DNA of 62,467 nucleotides from positions 1-62,467 of the forward strand of contig NZ_JAGFVM010000041.1 of assembly GCF_017599325.1 (NCBI RefSeq), given 5' to 3'. The notes under the pieces are model-generated. The model saw nothing but the letters and a program-made list of their open reading frames with translations. It was not told the DNA's origin and ran no database searches. Position numbers and translations under genes: made by a program. Below, one piece after another: positions 17,165-27,770 of the stretch. Position 1 is the stretch's first letter, and each line of letters starts with the position of its first letter. This DNA comes from Marinilactibacillus kalidii. Lineage in GTDB: Bacteria; Bacillota; Bacilli; Lactobacillales; Carnobacteriaceae_A.

Positions 17165-17611
17165 ATGGCAATCGGATATATTATTGCACTGATCATCTTA
17201 GGTGTAGCGTTGATTGCACTTCTAGCAATCGGATTTATGGCTTTCAAAAAGATGAAACCAACATTTAATAACATTAAAGAAACACAGTCGACTGTTAATG
17301 ATCATATTGATCACTTTACTGTTGAAGCGGATGCCGTTCAAACTAAAGTCAACCAAATCAAAGTTCGTGTTGAAGATTTACAAAAAGTTGCAACAATCAA
17401 AATGCAACGATTTGATGAACTCTCTGATCATGCTACTAGTTTGAATAACTCCCTCACTTATTTAAAAGATCACAGTGCAGAGTATTCCAAAGGTATCAGT
17501 AAAAATACAGTTGATGAATTGAAAACAGATGGTCCTAGAATCGCCAAGACCTTTAATTTAGCGTTCAAACGTACGGCCCAAAAACAAAAAGCTCGTTACT
17601 CAACAAAATAA
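17165..17611 (+). CDS. DUF948 family membrane-anchored protein, general-stress type
   Basis: 148 residues: one N-terminal membrane helix (GYIIALIILGVALIALLAIGF) followed by a long coiled coil (about 30-110), the usual form of DUF948 proteins. Members are often paired with YtxH proteins and induced by stress; the biochemical role is unknown. AAAGGAGG lies ahead of the ATG. The YtxH gene follows after 25 bases, so the two form an operon ending at a strong terminator. The operon runs against the direction of replication here. Confidence 0.85.
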   Translation: MAIGYIIALIILGVALIALLAIGFMAFKKMKPTFNNIKETQSTVNDHIDHFTVEADAVQTKVNQIKVRVEDLQKVATIKMQRFDELSDHATSLNNSLTYLKDHSAEYSKGISKNTVDELKTDGPRIAKTFNLAFKRTAQKQKARYSTK

Positions 17612-17636
17612 CCCAATTTGAGAGGAGAACCACATT

Positions 17637-18179
17637 ATGCCAAAAATAAGTTTAGCTAAAGCCGTAATGATGAGTGCTGCTTCTGCATTTGCAGCTCTAT
17701 TATTCGCGCCAAAAACAGGAGATCAATTTCGTAAAGAATTAAAAACAGAGGCAACAAAATTAAAAGATTCTGGTACAGAGAAAACACAGAAACTCGTTGA
17801 TGATTTCAGAGAATCTTATGCTGAAGCCGATCTTGAATTACAATCTGAACAAGCTGAGCTTGACGCGCGTCAAGCTCAACTCAACGAGACGATTGAAGAA
17901 ATCGAAAGAGATTTAGCGCAAAGAAACGCAGATATCCATACTAAACCTGACCGTGTAGTCGACCCTGCTACAGCTTCTCATGCTATGTACGACGATGAAC
18001 GCTTAGGTGACGTAAAAGGTACACCGCTTGAACCTAAAACCGATCAGGCCATCCCTAAAGATGCTGTCGATGAAGCGTTAAAAGATAATCACTTATCAAA
18101 TAATGATGATTTCAAATTAAACAAAAGCAATTTAGCAGATGAAGAAGAAGCTTCTTCAAAAATCAATCCAAATCATTAA
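17637..18179 (+). CDS. YtxH-domain small membrane protein
   Basis: 180 residues. The first 40 match the YtxH domain: a short hydrophobic helix ASAFAALLFAPKTGDQFRKEL followed by a charged helix. Residues 60-110 are predicted coiled coil, and the C-terminal third is acidic and disordered-looking. Such proteins accompany DUF948 partners and are linked to stress or envelope functions, without known activity. GAGAGGAG precedes the ATG. Confidence 0.85.
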   Translation: MPKISLAKAVMMSAASAFAALLFAPKTGDQFRKELKTEATKLKDSGTEKTQKLVDDFRESYAEADLELQSEQAELDARQAQLNETIEEIERDLAQRNADIHTKPDRVVDPATASHAMYDDERLGDVKGTPLEPKTDQAIPKDAVDEALKDNHLSNNDDFKLNKSNLADEEEASSKINPNH

Positions 18180-18188
18180 TATAAAAAG

Positions 18189-18240
18189 AGACAGTGCGCT
18201 TCCTGGAGAATTTTATCTCCTTAGCGCACTGTCTTTTTTT
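18189..18240 (+). terminator. Terminator of the DUF948-YtxH operon
   Basis: A perfect 12-bp stem AGACAGTGCGCT/AGCGCACTGTCT (18189-18200, 18223-18234) with an inner GGAG-A/T-CTCC pairing and seven T. It may also serve the convergent amylase gene. Confidence 0.9.
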
Positions 18241-18251
18241 ATGCTTCTTTT

Positions 18252-19712
18252 TTATGCTTCTTTAGGGATCCATACAGAAATGGATTCCGCATTCACTGGG
18301 AAAATAGCAGAGCCGTCTTCACCAATCACGATTTCTTCTTCTCTATTTTCCATGATATCTCTATATGTTTCACCGGCATGTAAATCGCCAACGTTCATCT
18401 CTTTAAAACCTTCATCTCCGCTTGAAAGTACGACCGCGCACCCTTGTGGGTGTTCCTCGTCTCCCGTACGCGTAAATCCAAGACATGTCCCGTGATCCAA
18501 GTAATTATACTGTTCTCCATAAGCGTAGGCTGTTCTCACATGCAGTAACTTATCGATCACATCACGACAGCCATCGTAGTCAACATCTCCATTATAGCCA
18601 TAGTAATCACTGTAAAACACACATGGATAACCGTACGTGCTGAGTAAAATAATACCGTATCCTAAAGGTTTGAACCAAGGTTCTACATAAGATTCCAGCG
18701 ATTGTCCTGGTTGAGAATCATGATTCTCAACAAACGTTACTGCTTGAGAAGCATTCCTTTTGTAAAGTGTCCCATTGAATAACTTGCGCAAATCAAAATC
18801 GGTTTTCAATTTTGATGCTTCATGTAAGGCATAGTGGAAACGAACATCCATCATTGAAGTCGTATAATCCAAATCTTCAAGATATTCCTCTAAATCTTCA
18901 TACTTCTGGTGCCAATATTCAGAAACAAAAAAGAAATCTTCTCCAAATTCAGCACGGACCTCTTCGATCATCTCTCTGATAAAGCGATTATCAATATGTT
19001 TGACGGCATCCAATCGAATTCCATCAATACCCGTTTCGTTGATAAACCATTTAACCCATTTTTTCGTTTCTTCAATAACTTCTGGGTGACTATAATCAAT
19101 ATCAGCGAACATTAAGTAATCAAAATTCCCAAATTCAGTGGATACGGACTCATCCGGTGCCCATCCCTTACCTTCACCTTGGATTCGGTAAATACCTTGT
19201 TCACCAGAAATCTCATCATCTGATACACCCGAAAAATGATACCAGTGCCATTCAAAATCAGAATAATTCCCTTCTCTACCTGGAAAATTGAAATACGTCC
19301 AAGACTCGACATCTCTGGGCTCATCTATTTCCTCATGGCGATTTTCTTGGTTGACAGCAACAGCTTCGAACGTTTCTGTATCATCTGCGCCTGCTTTATG
19401 ATTTAATACCACGTCAGCGTATACTTGAATACCATTCTCATGTAGCGTATGAATCGCCTCTAAAAGTTCTTCTTTTGTTCCATACTTTGTACGGACCGTA
19501 CCCTTTTGATCAAACTCGCCAAGGTCGTAAAGATCATATATCCCATACCCTACATCTTCTTGACTCAGTGCTTTAAAACAAGGTGGAATCCATACTGCTG
19601 TAATGCCAATGTCTTTTAAATGAGTAGCTTGTTCTTTTAAATTATTCCAATGTGTACCATCGTTTGGTAAGTCCCATTCAAAATATTGCATCATCGTTCC
19701 ATTATATTCCAT
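18252..19712 (-). CDS. amyS: Cytoplasmic alpha-amylase (GH13)
   Basis: 486 residues with no signal peptide, beginning MEYNGTMMQYFEWDLPNDG as in liquefying-type alpha-amylases (GH13 subfamily 5). The catalytic residues are visible: Asp235 (GIRLDAVKH), Glu265 (FFVSEYWHQ) and Asp332 (VENHDSQPG); DVVLNHKAGAD is conserved region I. Lacking a leader, it probably hydrolyses internal maltodextrins or stored glucan. GGAGGAG lies ahead of the ATG. No other glucan genes are adjacent. Confidence 0.92.
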   Translation of the reverse strand: MEYNGTMMQYFEWDLPNDGTHWNNLKEQATHLKDIGITAVWIPPCFKALSQEDVGYGIYDLYDLGEFDQKGTVRTKYGTKEELLEAIHTLHENGIQVYADVVLNHKAGADDTETFEAVAVNQENRHEEIDEPRDVESWTYFNFPGREGNYSDFEWHWYHFSGVSDDEISGEQGIYRIQGEGKGWAPDESVSTEFGNFDYLMFADIDYSHPEVIEETKKWVKWFINETGIDGIRLDAVKHIDNRFIREMIEEVRAEFGEDFFFVSEYWHQKYEDLEEYLEDLDYTTSMMDVRFHYALHEASKLKTDFDLRKLFNGTLYKRNASQAVTFVENHDSQPGQSLESYVEPWFKPLGYGIILLSTYGYPCVFYSDYYGYNGDVDYDGCRDVIDKLLHVRTAYAYGEQYNYLDHGTCLGFTRTGDEEHPQGCAVVLSSGDEGFKEMNVGDLHAGETYRDIMENREEEIVIGEDGSAIFPVNAESISVWIPKEA

Positions 19713-19984
19713 GTTCTTCTCCTCCTACAATCAGTGTCAAAGAGTAAACACTGTAACACTCCAATTTTATCTTTATCTCCTGAAAGAAACAAACGGAACG
19801 TCTCGGAACCGCTTGTTGACAGCATATTCGAAGTTGATTGTTCTGACTGAACGAGTACTCGTGACAAAATCCATGTGCTCTATTCACAGTCCTGCTAAAT
19901 ATTACCTGAATCCCTTGTATTTTAACGATTCTAGATATACAATCTAGATATTGATTTTTAGTATTAGAAAGGAAAAATGACTAT

Positions 19985-21373
19985 ATGAGACGATTGTTGA
20001 ATCGCTTTTCTTCTTTACCCATCCCATTTAAAATCGTTTTAAGTTTTGCGTTTGTTATTTTTACGGGATCCATTTTACTGGCTATGCCATTCAGTCAACA
20101 AGCCGGCTCTCAAGCAACCTATTTTGACCACTTATTTACTGCTGTGTCAATGGTCTGTGTGACCGGGTTATTCACAGAACCCCTAGCCTACACCTACAAT
20201 CTATTTGGACAGATTATCGGTCTAGTCCTGATCAAACTCGGCGGTCTTGGCTTGATCACCCTTGTTGCAACGATCGTTATGCGTCTGGGACGTCGAGTCA
20301 GTATGAAAGATGAAGTAACGCTTCAACAAGCTTTGAATAGAGGAAGTATGGTCAATTTTAGAAACTTCCTACTTTCTGTTGTTCGATACACCTTCATGAT
20401 AGAAGGCGTGGGTGCTTTCTTTCTTGCCTTTCATTTTATCCCTTTGTTCGGCTGGGCTCGAGGTACCTTTACCTCGATTTTCTTATCGATATCCGCTTTT
20501 AATAATGCTGGATTCGATAACCTCGGTACGACAAGTCTGCAAGGATTCGTTGACGCACCAATCATTAATATTGTGATTCCTTTATTGATCATTGTTGGCG
20601 GAATCGGCTTTTCTATCTGGTTTGATCTCGCTCAAAATTTCAAAGCATTTATTGCTGTTAGAAGTTGGATCGACTTCAAAGGTCATTATAGAAGACTAAA
20701 ACTACATACTCGTCTAGTATTGAATTGGACAGTATTTTTAATTATTGCCGCAATGGTTTTGTTCATGTTTTCAGAATGGTCAAACCCAGATACGATCGGC
20801 AGTCTGGACTTCTCAGGTAAGCTTCAAGCTACCTTCTTCCAGGCAGTGACCTTACGTACCGCTGGATTTGGAACCGTTAGTTATACAAGCTTGCATCTAT
20901 TTACGATTATTTTTATGACCGTATTCATGTTTATCGGTGGATCTCCCGGCGGTACAGCAGGTGGTGCAAAAACCTCTACTGTGGCACTTGTTGTCAAACT
21001 GTTGTGGGCAGAAATCTCTGGTCAACAAAATGTACATTATCAAAAACGTACGATTGATAGAGAGATCGTTCAACGTGCGCTCGTTATCGTCGTGATGTTT
21101 GTTATTTTAAATTTCTTGGGGATGTCGTTGATGTCTATCTTCGATGAAAGTGTCCCGTTACAGTATCTATTTTTTGAAGCTGTTTCTGCCCTCGGTACAG
21201 TCGGACTTTCCGCTGACCTGACACCCGAATTATCACGTGCCAGTCAGACGGTCATTATGTTTATGATGTTTATCGGTCGTCTTGGTCCAATCACGATCTT
21301 TACAGCGCTAGGACAGTTTGATCGTAAGCAAAAATCAAAAGTCTATGCGACAGGAAATATTATTATTGGTTAA
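19985..21373 (+). CDS. ktrB: KtrB/TrkH-type potassium channel subunit
   Basis: 462 residues with eight or more hydrophobic segments and the four pore-loop repeats typical of Trk/Ktr: SMVCVTGLFTEP, AFNNAGFDNLG, TLRTAGFGTVS and SALGTVGLSADL, each with the filter glycine. It forms the membrane K+/Na+-coupled pore and is gated by the KtrA ring encoded 19 bases downstream. The GSPGGTAGGAKT loop matches the KtrB intramembrane gate. KtrAB systems help adaptation to salt. Confidence 0.93.
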   Translation: MRRLLNRFSSLPIPFKIVLSFAFVIFTGSILLAMPFSQQAGSQATYFDHLFTAVSMVCVTGLFTEPLAYTYNLFGQIIGLVLIKLGGLGLITLVATIVMRLGRRVSMKDEVTLQQALNRGSMVNFRNFLLSVVRYTFMIEGVGAFFLAFHFIPLFGWARGTFTSIFLSISAFNNAGFDNLGTTSLQGFVDAPIINIVIPLLIIVGGIGFSIWFDLAQNFKAFIAVRSWIDFKGHYRRLKLHTRLVLNWTVFLIIAAMVLFMFSEWSNPDTIGSLDFSGKLQATFFQAVTLRTAGFGTVSYTSLHLFTIIFMTVFMFIGGSPGGTAGGAKTSTVALVVKLLWAEISGQQNVHYQKRTIDREIVQRALVIVVMFVILNFLGMSLMSIFDESVPLQYLFFEAVSALGTVGLSADLTPELSRASQTVIMFMMFIGRLGPITIFTALGQFDRKQKSKVYATGNIIIG

Positions 21374-21392
21374 GAGATAGGAGAGAATAACT

Positions 21393-22061
21393 TTGAATAA
21401 AGTTGTTGGGGTATTAGGTCTGGGTGTATTCGGATCTACCATTGCAAAAGAATTAGGCGAGCATTACTTTGATGTTATCGCTGTTGATAGAGATTTAGTC
21501 GATGTGAATCGAGTGGAAGAATTTGTTGTTCAAGGCGTTCAAGGTGATATCACCGATTTAGACCTATTAAAAAGTATCGGCTTTGAAAAATGCGATACCG
21601 TTGTCGTCGGTACAGGCTCAAACCTAGAAGCCAGCGTATTAGCCGTATTGAACTGTAAAAAGTTAGGCATCAAACAAATTATTGCAAAAGCAAAAAACAA
21701 AGTCCACAAAGAGATCCTTTTAGAGGTCGGCGCACATGAAATTATTCGTCCTGAAAAAGAAATGGGCGACCGAGTAGCGCGTAATATCATGAGAAACAAA
21801 ATCTTAGATGTCATTGAACTTGATGAAGACAATGCGATCATAGAATTCCTAACACCAAAAGAGTGGGTAGGAAAATCACTTGTGCAATTAGATTTACGGA
21901 ACAAATATAAAATCAATGTTATTGGTATGAAAAATGAAGAAGGTGCGAAGTTACAAGTTAATGTATCACCTGATGAAAAAATCACACCAAATAGTATGCT
22001 GGTTGCGATCGGCGAACCACATACCTTCGAACACTTGGATTACACAAACCAACTAAAATAA
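21393..22061 (+). CDS. ktrA: KtrA-type regulatory subunit (RCK domain)
   Basis: 222 residues, TTG start with TAGGAGAG upstream. It has an N-terminal Rossmann RCK_N domain (GVLGLGVFGSTIAKELG, VIAVDRD, and acidic residue after strand 2) and a C-terminal RCK_C domain (about 135-220) of the kind that binds c-di-AMP in Ktr proteins. It forms a cytoplasmic octameric ring that opens KtrB with ATP. Presence of gdpP in the same window gives a plausible c-di-AMP link, which is known from relatives, not shown here. Confidence 0.93.
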   Translation: MNKVVGVLGLGVFGSTIAKELGEHYFDVIAVDRDLVDVNRVEEFVVQGVQGDITDLDLLKSIGFEKCDTVVVGTGSNLEASVLAVLNCKKLGIKQIIAKAKNKVHKEILLEVGAHEIIRPEKEMGDRVARNIMRNKILDVIELDEDNAIIEFLTPKEWVGKSLVQLDLRNKYKINVIGMKNEEGAKLQVNVSPDEKITPNSMLVAIGEPHTFEHLDYTNQLK

Positions 22062-22069
22062 AGAAAAGA

Positions 22070-22110
22070 CCTCAATCCTTCGTTTATACAGAAGGATTGA
22101 GGCTTTTTTT
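22070..22110. terminator. Bidirectional terminator between ktrA and purA
   Basis: A perfect 12-bp stem CCTCAATCCTTC/GAAGGATTGAGG (22070-22081, 22091-22102) with T-runs on both sides for the two convergent genes. Confidence 0.9.
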
Positions 22111-22122
22111 ATGACGCTTTTA

Positions 22123-23427
<1,305 letters not shown>

Positions 23428-23461
23428 TCATCTAAAAAAATTTAATTACGCAAAAATAATA

Positions 23462-23568
23462 AAAGGAGACAGTACCCCATCATTCAAACTGACGCTACAC
23501 TGATATAAAGATAGAATAATCCTATTCAATCTATCGATGCTGTCTGTCTTCAAATGGAGGTGTCCCCC
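23462..23568 (-). ncRNA. Candidate structured leader RNA upstream of purA
   Basis: On the minus strand the likely transcript begins near GGGGGACA (23568-23561). That segment pairs with TGTCTCCT (23471-23464). Inside, CCTCCATT (23562-23555, overlapping one base) faces AATGATGGGG, and GATAGATTGAATAG can fold with CTATTC/CTATC partners into an inner hairpin. The closing stem is followed by a U-rich tract (TTTTATTATTTTT). Overall this looks like a rod-shaped element of about 105 bases ending in a weak terminator, 40 bases before purA. I do not recognise it as a known riboswitch, SRP or 6S RNA. Folding was by eye. Confidence 0.4.
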
Positions 23569-23571
23569 TAA

Positions 23572-23600
23572 TCTATATTCGCATAAATTGTTATCATCAA
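23572..23600 (-). promoter_or_regulatory. Probable purA promoter
   Basis: Minus strand TTGATG (23600-23595), 17 bases, TATAGA (23577-23572). The predicted start falls at the G-run opening the leader hairpin. No PurBox-like element (CCGAAC core) was seen nearby. Confidence 0.55.
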
Positions 23601-23695
23601 TAACAGTTCTATTCTACCATATATTCTAGGTACATTAACACCCTATTTAGGATTTGTTCCTTGCTAACATCAGTGTACCCTCAATTAAACTTATT

Positions 23696-24766
23696 TTACA
23701 TCGTAATATCAAAATCCAATTCCTCTTCTGATGTCGCTTTGTCTGTCTCGTCATTACGCGGTTTCCGAACAAGTATCTGCAAACCAACCGAACAAATCAC
23801 ACCCACCACGATCGCTAGGATAAATATCGGCAAATTACTAGCCATCGGTAAGCCGAATACACCAGATACCCCTGTCGTTGAGACACCAAAAGCCATCATC
23901 ATTGCCCCACCAATCGCTGCACCAATCATATTTGGCACAATGACACGAAACGGATTTTGAAAAGCATACGGTAAAGCTGCCTCCGTAATACCAACTAGTC
24001 CAGATAAGATTGATGCTGGTGCCATTTGAATTTCTGCTTCACTGAATTTAGATTTAGCGATCAGCGACGCAATACCTACTGAAAGTGCTGGTACCATGAT
24101 TCCTGGAAATACTGCCGCATTCACTACAAAACCAATCCCACTAGGTTCATTCCATAAGGCAAATACAAATGTAATGGCAATCTTATTCAATGGTCCACCC
24201 ATATCAAAAGCACACATTGCACTCAAAATTGCGCCTAACAAGAACGCGTACTGTGGTGATTCAGATAAATTGATCAGACTAGCAATAATTAAATCATTCA
24301 ATGCGCCTACTGTAATAGCGACTGGATAAGCCATGATAAAATAAAGCAACCATCCCGTCAATACAGGGATAAATAGCGTCTTCTTGATGGATTCCAAAAA
24401 GTCTGGAAAAGGCAGCTTCCTAAAATACAGTACAACATAACCAGCAATAAAACCAGCCAGTATCGCACCCAAAAAACCACTTGCCGAAGTATTTTCAACT
24501 GTTGGATGTGCCGCGATATATCCGCCAATAAATCCTGGCGCTATTGCGGCTTTATCTCCAATGGCATAGGCCATGTAGGCGGCAAAGATAGCGGGAATCA
24601 TATCAATCATGACCCATGCAAATCCATTCAATGTATTGACTGCTGCAGAATCGGTCTGTATGTATTGACTATACATTTGGGTTACAGCAATTGTCATGCC
24701 GGCAAATACGATAAACGGTAGCATATAGGATACACCCGTCATTAACGCTTGTTGAAATTTGCGCAT
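23696..24766 (-). CDS. PTS fructose-family EIIC permease
   Basis: 356 residues with about nine hydrophobic segments. The LSGLVGITEAALPYAFQNPFR block is the substrate and fold signature of the fructose/mannitol EIIC family, and FDMGGPLNKIA is the matching membrane loop. It moves a sugar into the cell while its EIIB partner phosphorylates it. It is the last gene of a three-gene set (EIIA 25108, EIIB 24783, EIIC), each domain a separate protein. No catabolic enzyme or regulator is adjacent, so the sugar is unknown. GGAGGAAG lies upstream. Confidence 0.9.
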   Translation of the reverse strand: MRKFQQALMTGVSYMLPFIVFAGMTIAVTQMYSQYIQTDSAAVNTLNGFAWVMIDMIPAIFAAYMAYAIGDKAAIAPGFIGGYIAAHPTVENTSASGFLGAILAGFIAGYVVLYFRKLPFPDFLESIKKTLFIPVLTGWLLYFIMAYPVAITVGALNDLIIASLINLSESPQYAFLLGAILSAMCAFDMGGPLNKIAITFVFALWNEPSGIGFVVNAAVFPGIMVPALSVGIASLIAKSKFSEAEIQMAPASILSGLVGITEAALPYAFQNPFRVIVPNMIGAAIGGAMMMAFGVSTTGVSGVFGLPMASNLPIFILAIVVGVICSVGLQILVRKPRNDETDKATSEEELDFDITM

Positions 24767-24782
24767 AGTACTTCCTCCGTCT

Positions 24783-25094
24783 CTACGTATTTAATTTTTC
24801 TTCAATTTTTCGAATCAAGCTATCTGCATTTTTAATCACTGTCCCGATTGGCATTTCTACTTTTTTGACATTTTCAAATCGTTCTTTCTTTGCTATCCCT
24901 ACTTCTACTGCAAGAATCAGGATATCTGCCGCATCAACTTCTGCTTGTGTCAATTCATTTTCTATACCTGTAGCCCCTTGCGTTTCTACTTTGATCTGGT
25001 GTCCTTGCTTCTTAGCAGCATCCTCTAGTGCTCTTTTTGCCATAAAGGTATGGGCAACGCCTGTAGCGCATGCTGTAACAGCTAGAATATTCAT
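24783..25094 (-). CDS. PTS fructose-family EIIB
   Basis: 103 residues from the ATG at 25094, which has GGGAGGAA eight bases upstream; the open frame extends into the EIIA gene but that extension lacks family similarity. The phosphorylation-site loop is VTACATGVAHTFMA with the active Cys. It takes phosphate from the EIIA and gives it to the sugar. It ends 17 bases before EIIC. Confidence 0.92.
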   Translation of the reverse strand: MNILAVTACATGVAHTFMAKRALEDAAKKQGHQIKVETQGATGIENELTQAEVDAADILILAVEVGIAKKERFENVKKVEMPIGTVIKNADSLIRKIEEKLNT

Positions 25095-25107
25095 TTGCAT
25101 TTCCTCC

Positions 25108-25587
25108 CTATCTTCCTCTTTCAAATAGACTCTTAATAAATCCACGCATCTCTATAGGCTCTTTTATCGTCTTTAAACGATGCTTTGTATCCTGGTCGAT
25201 CAAATGGTAGGCAAGCGTTGATAATAGCTCTAAGTGGGTCTGATTCGCTTTGTCGACTGGCACTAAAATTATCAATAGGTGGTCTACTTTTTCATCATCC
25301 ATTGCCTCCCAGTTAACTGGTTGCTCAAGACGAATAATTGCCAGTACTGGGTGCATAAGCTTAGGTACTTGTCCATGAGGAATCGCGAAACCATCTCCAA
25401 AACCTGTTGACCCTACCGCTTCTCTTTCTTTTATTCCACTAACGATCAGAGAAGGAGCGATTGTTTCTTCTAACTGGTCAGAGAGCCACTCTGCGACTTC
25501 TTCTAGTACAGCTACTTTCTCTTTATGCTGATTATCAAAGGGTAACGATAAATGGATTGCTAATTCGTCATTCATTTGTGGACTCAT
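25108..25587 (-). CDS. PTS fructose/mannitol-family EIIA
   Basis: About 159 residues from the ATG at 25587; the in-frame GTG at 25599 lies inside the AAGAAGGTG ribosome-binding site and is therefore less likely. An EIIA type 2 domain with the phosphorylated His in GDGFAIPHGQV; LIVSGIKEREAVGSTGFG is the usual preceding segment. First gene of the split PTS. A possible sigma-A promoter was not clear. Confidence 0.9.
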   Translation of the reverse strand: MSPQMNDELAIHLSLPFDNQHKEKVAVLEEVAEWLSDQLEETIAPSLIVSGIKEREAVGSTGFGDGFAIPHGQVPKLMHPVLAIIRLEQPVNWEAMDDEKVDHLLIILVPVDKANQTHLELLSTLAYHLIDQDTKHRLKTIKEPIEMRGFIKSLFERGR

Positions 25588-25681
25588 TGTTATGTTCACC
25601 TTCTTTCGCTAAGTACAGTGTTCTATTTTTAAAGTATACCAGTATCTGATTTTATATTGAAAGGGTTTGCTTTTTCGAACA

Positions 25682-25745
25682 AAAAAAGCACCCATATGCC
25701 TTCTTTGTTAACAGTGTTAACGTCGATTACAGATGGATGCTTTAA
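25682..25745 (-). terminator. Terminator of dnaB
   Basis: Arms AAAGCACCCAT and ATGGATGCTTT (one mismatch) enclose an inner GTTAACAGTGTTAAC palindrome, with T-runs on the minus-strand side. Confidence 0.7.
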
Positions 25746-25755
25746 TGATTTGATG

Positions 25756-27129
25756 CTATATACCTTGGATTTGGTCTTCTGGATAATACGTCAGAGAAGA
25801 GAACTTGTTGTACTCCTTAATAAAAAGCAGCTTGGCTGTGCCACGCGCACCTGAACGGTTCTTCTCCAAGATAATTTCTACGACGTTATCTTCAACAGAA
25901 TCTTCCTCTTCTTCGTCGTCTTCGTTGCGGTAATAGTCATCACGATACAAGAATGCAACGATATCCGCATCTTGCTCAATCGATCCAGACTCTCTCAAAT
26001 CACTCAAAATCGGTCGTTTATCTTGTCTCTGCTCCACACCACGTGATAGCTGTGATAAAGCGACGACAGGAACCGATAATTCTTTTGCTAGTTTTTTCAG
26101 TTGTCTTGAAATGTCAGATACTTCTTGTTGACGACTTTCTTTTCCGGATCCTTCAATCAATTGTAAATAATCAATCACTACTAAGCCTAAACTACCACGT
26201 TCTTGTTTTAGACGGCGGCATTTTGCTCTAATTTCAGCAGTACGGATTCCCGGTGTATCGTCGATATAAATGTTAGCTTTTGACAAGCTTCCCATTGCAA
26301 CAAAGAGCTTGGTAAATTCTTCTTCGGTTAGTTTACCTGTTCTCAAATTAGATGCATTGATGGTTCCTTCTGCACATAGCATACGGTTAACAAGCTGTTC
26401 AGCACCCATCTCTAAACTAAAGATAGCCACTGTTTCATCCGTTTTCGTTCCGATATTTTGAGCAACATTCAAAGCAAAAGCCGTTTTACCTACACCTGGT
26501 CTTGCAGCTAAGATGATCAGTTCGTCTTCGTGTAAACCTGCTGTCATCTGGTCCAATGCCTTGTACCCAGTTGAGATTCCAGTGATTTCTTCATCATTTT
26601 GGAATAACTCATCAATATTATTGATGGTTTCTCTTAATACTTCTTCAATGTTTACAAATCCGCTTCGACTTCTCTTTTCTGAAACTTCTAGTATCTTTCT
26701 TTCCGCATCATCTAAAAGATTCGGAAGATCTCCAGCTTCATCATATCCTCTTGTCGCGATTTCTGTTGCTGTTTGGATCAAACGACGTAAAATAGCGCGC
26801 TCCTCTACGATTTTAGAATAATACTCCACGTTAGCTGCGGTCGGCACTGCAGTCGCTATATCTGCTAAATAAGGAGTGCCACCGATATCTTCCAACTGAT
26901 TTCTTGATTCCAGCATATCAGCAATGGTAACAACATCTATCGCTTCATTTCTTTCACTCAGATCAACCATTGTCTGGAAAATCAATTGATGCCCGCGACG
27001 ATAAAAATCCGTCGATTCAATATACTCCATTGCCGGTATCAGTGCTTCTGGATTCAATAAAATAGATCCAAGCACTGACTGCTCAGCTTCAATATTTTGT
27101 GGTGGTAAACGATCTCCAATTGGTTCCAT
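25756..27129 (-). CDS. dnaB: Replicative DNA helicase DnaB
   Basis: 457 residues. N-terminal primase-interacting domain (PPQNIEAEQSVLGSIL) and a RecA-like motor with Walker A in AARPGVGKTAFALN, Walker B in LVVIDYLQLI, and QVSDISRQLKKLAKEL. A hexameric helicase that unwinds the fork on the lagging strand template. Called DnaC in Bacillus. It lies after rplI as usual, with a 167-base gap that contains the rplI terminator and a degenerate parS. Confidence 0.96.
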   Translation of the reverse strand: MEPIGDRLPPQNIEAEQSVLGSILLNPEALIPAMEYIESTDFYRRGHQLIFQTMVDLSERNEAIDVVTIADMLESRNQLEDIGGTPYLADIATAVPTAANVEYYSKIVEERAILRRLIQTATEIATRGYDEAGDLPNLLDDAERKILEVSEKRSRSGFVNIEEVLRETINNIDELFQNDEEITGISTGYKALDQMTAGLHEDELIILAARPGVGKTAFALNVAQNIGTKTDETVAIFSLEMGAEQLVNRMLCAEGTINASNLRTGKLTEEEFTKLFVAMGSLSKANIYIDDTPGIRTAEIRAKCRRLKQERGSLGLVVIDYLQLIEGSGKESRQQEVSDISRQLKKLAKELSVPVVALSQLSRGVEQRQDKRPILSDLRESGSIEQDADIVAFLYRDDYYRNEDDEEEEDSVEDNVVEIILEKNRSGARGTAKLLFIKEYNKFSSLTYYPEDQIQGI

Positions 27130-27231
27130 TGCTAGTATATTCTTCCTTTCGCACCCTATAGGTCACAAATTCATTCTTAATTGTACCGTATCTTTTTATA
27201 AAAGTATACGAGGGAACATACGTTTAATCGT

Positions 27232-27247
27232 TGTTTCATATGAAACA
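27232..27247. promoter_or_regulatory. Degenerate parS-like palindrome
   Basis: TGTTTCATATGAAACA matches the parS palindrome at 14 of 16 positions, with AT replacing CG in the centre. The changed central bases usually weaken ParB binding, so this may be decayed or unrelated. Confidence 0.35.
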
Positions 27248-27256
27248 ATCTTTCGT

Positions 27257-27291
27257 AAAAAAAGAGAGAAGCTTTGAAAGCCACTCTCTTT
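27257..27291 (-). terminator. Terminator of rplI
   Basis: AAAGAGAG (27261-27268) pairs with CTCTCTTT (27284-27291), with an inner AGCTTTGAAAGC and a T-run on the minus strand. Confidence 0.8.
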
Positions 27292-27296
27292 AATCA

Positions 27297-27746
27297 TTAA
27301 TCTAATGCTGTAACTCTAACCGTTAGTTCAGCTGTAACTTCTTTGTGTAGTTTAACTTCTATATTTTGAGAACCGACAGCTCTCATTGGCATCGGTTGAT
27401 TCAATTTACGCTTATCAACTTTGATTCCTAATTGTTTTTCCATCTCTTTTGCAATTTGTTTCGTTGTTACAGAGCCAAACAGTCGACCATCTTCTGCTGC
27501 TTTCTCTTTCAGTTCAATTGGATTATCTTCTATTTTTTTCTTGTCTTGTTTTGCTGCTTCAAGAATTTCGTTCTCTTCGCGTTTCATCGCATTCTTTTTA
27601 GCAGATAACTCTGCTACTGCTGAATTTGTCGCCTCTTTCGCAAGACCTTTTTTCAATAGAAAGTTATTTGCATATCCATCTGAAACATTCTTGATTTCGC
27701 CTTTTTTTCCAGTCCCTTTGACATCTTTCAATAAAACTACTTCCAT
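27297..27746 (-). CDS. rplI: 50S ribosomal protein L9
   Basis: 149 residues with the L9 N-terminal domain ([28 protein letters not shown]), a long connecting helix and a C-terminal RNA-binding domain ([17 protein letters not shown]). It bridges parts of the large subunit and helps frame maintenance. It starts 24 bases after gdpP, so both are probably co-transcribed. Confidence 0.96.
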   Translation of the reverse strand: MEVVLLKDVKGTGKKGEIKNVSDGYANNFLLKKGLAKEATNSAVAELSAKKNAMKREENEILEAAKQDKKKIEDNPIELKEKAAEDGRLFGSVTTKQIAKEMEKQLGIKVDKRKLNQPMPMRAVGSQNIEVKLHKEVTAELTVRVTALD

Positions 27747-27770
27747 AGTTAAAAACTCCTTTTATTTAAA

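Noticed and set aside
23462-23568. purA leader as SRP RNA or 6S RNA.
   Set aside because: It lacks the SRP GGAAG/AGCAGC core and is too short for 6S RNA; kept only as an unassigned structured leader.
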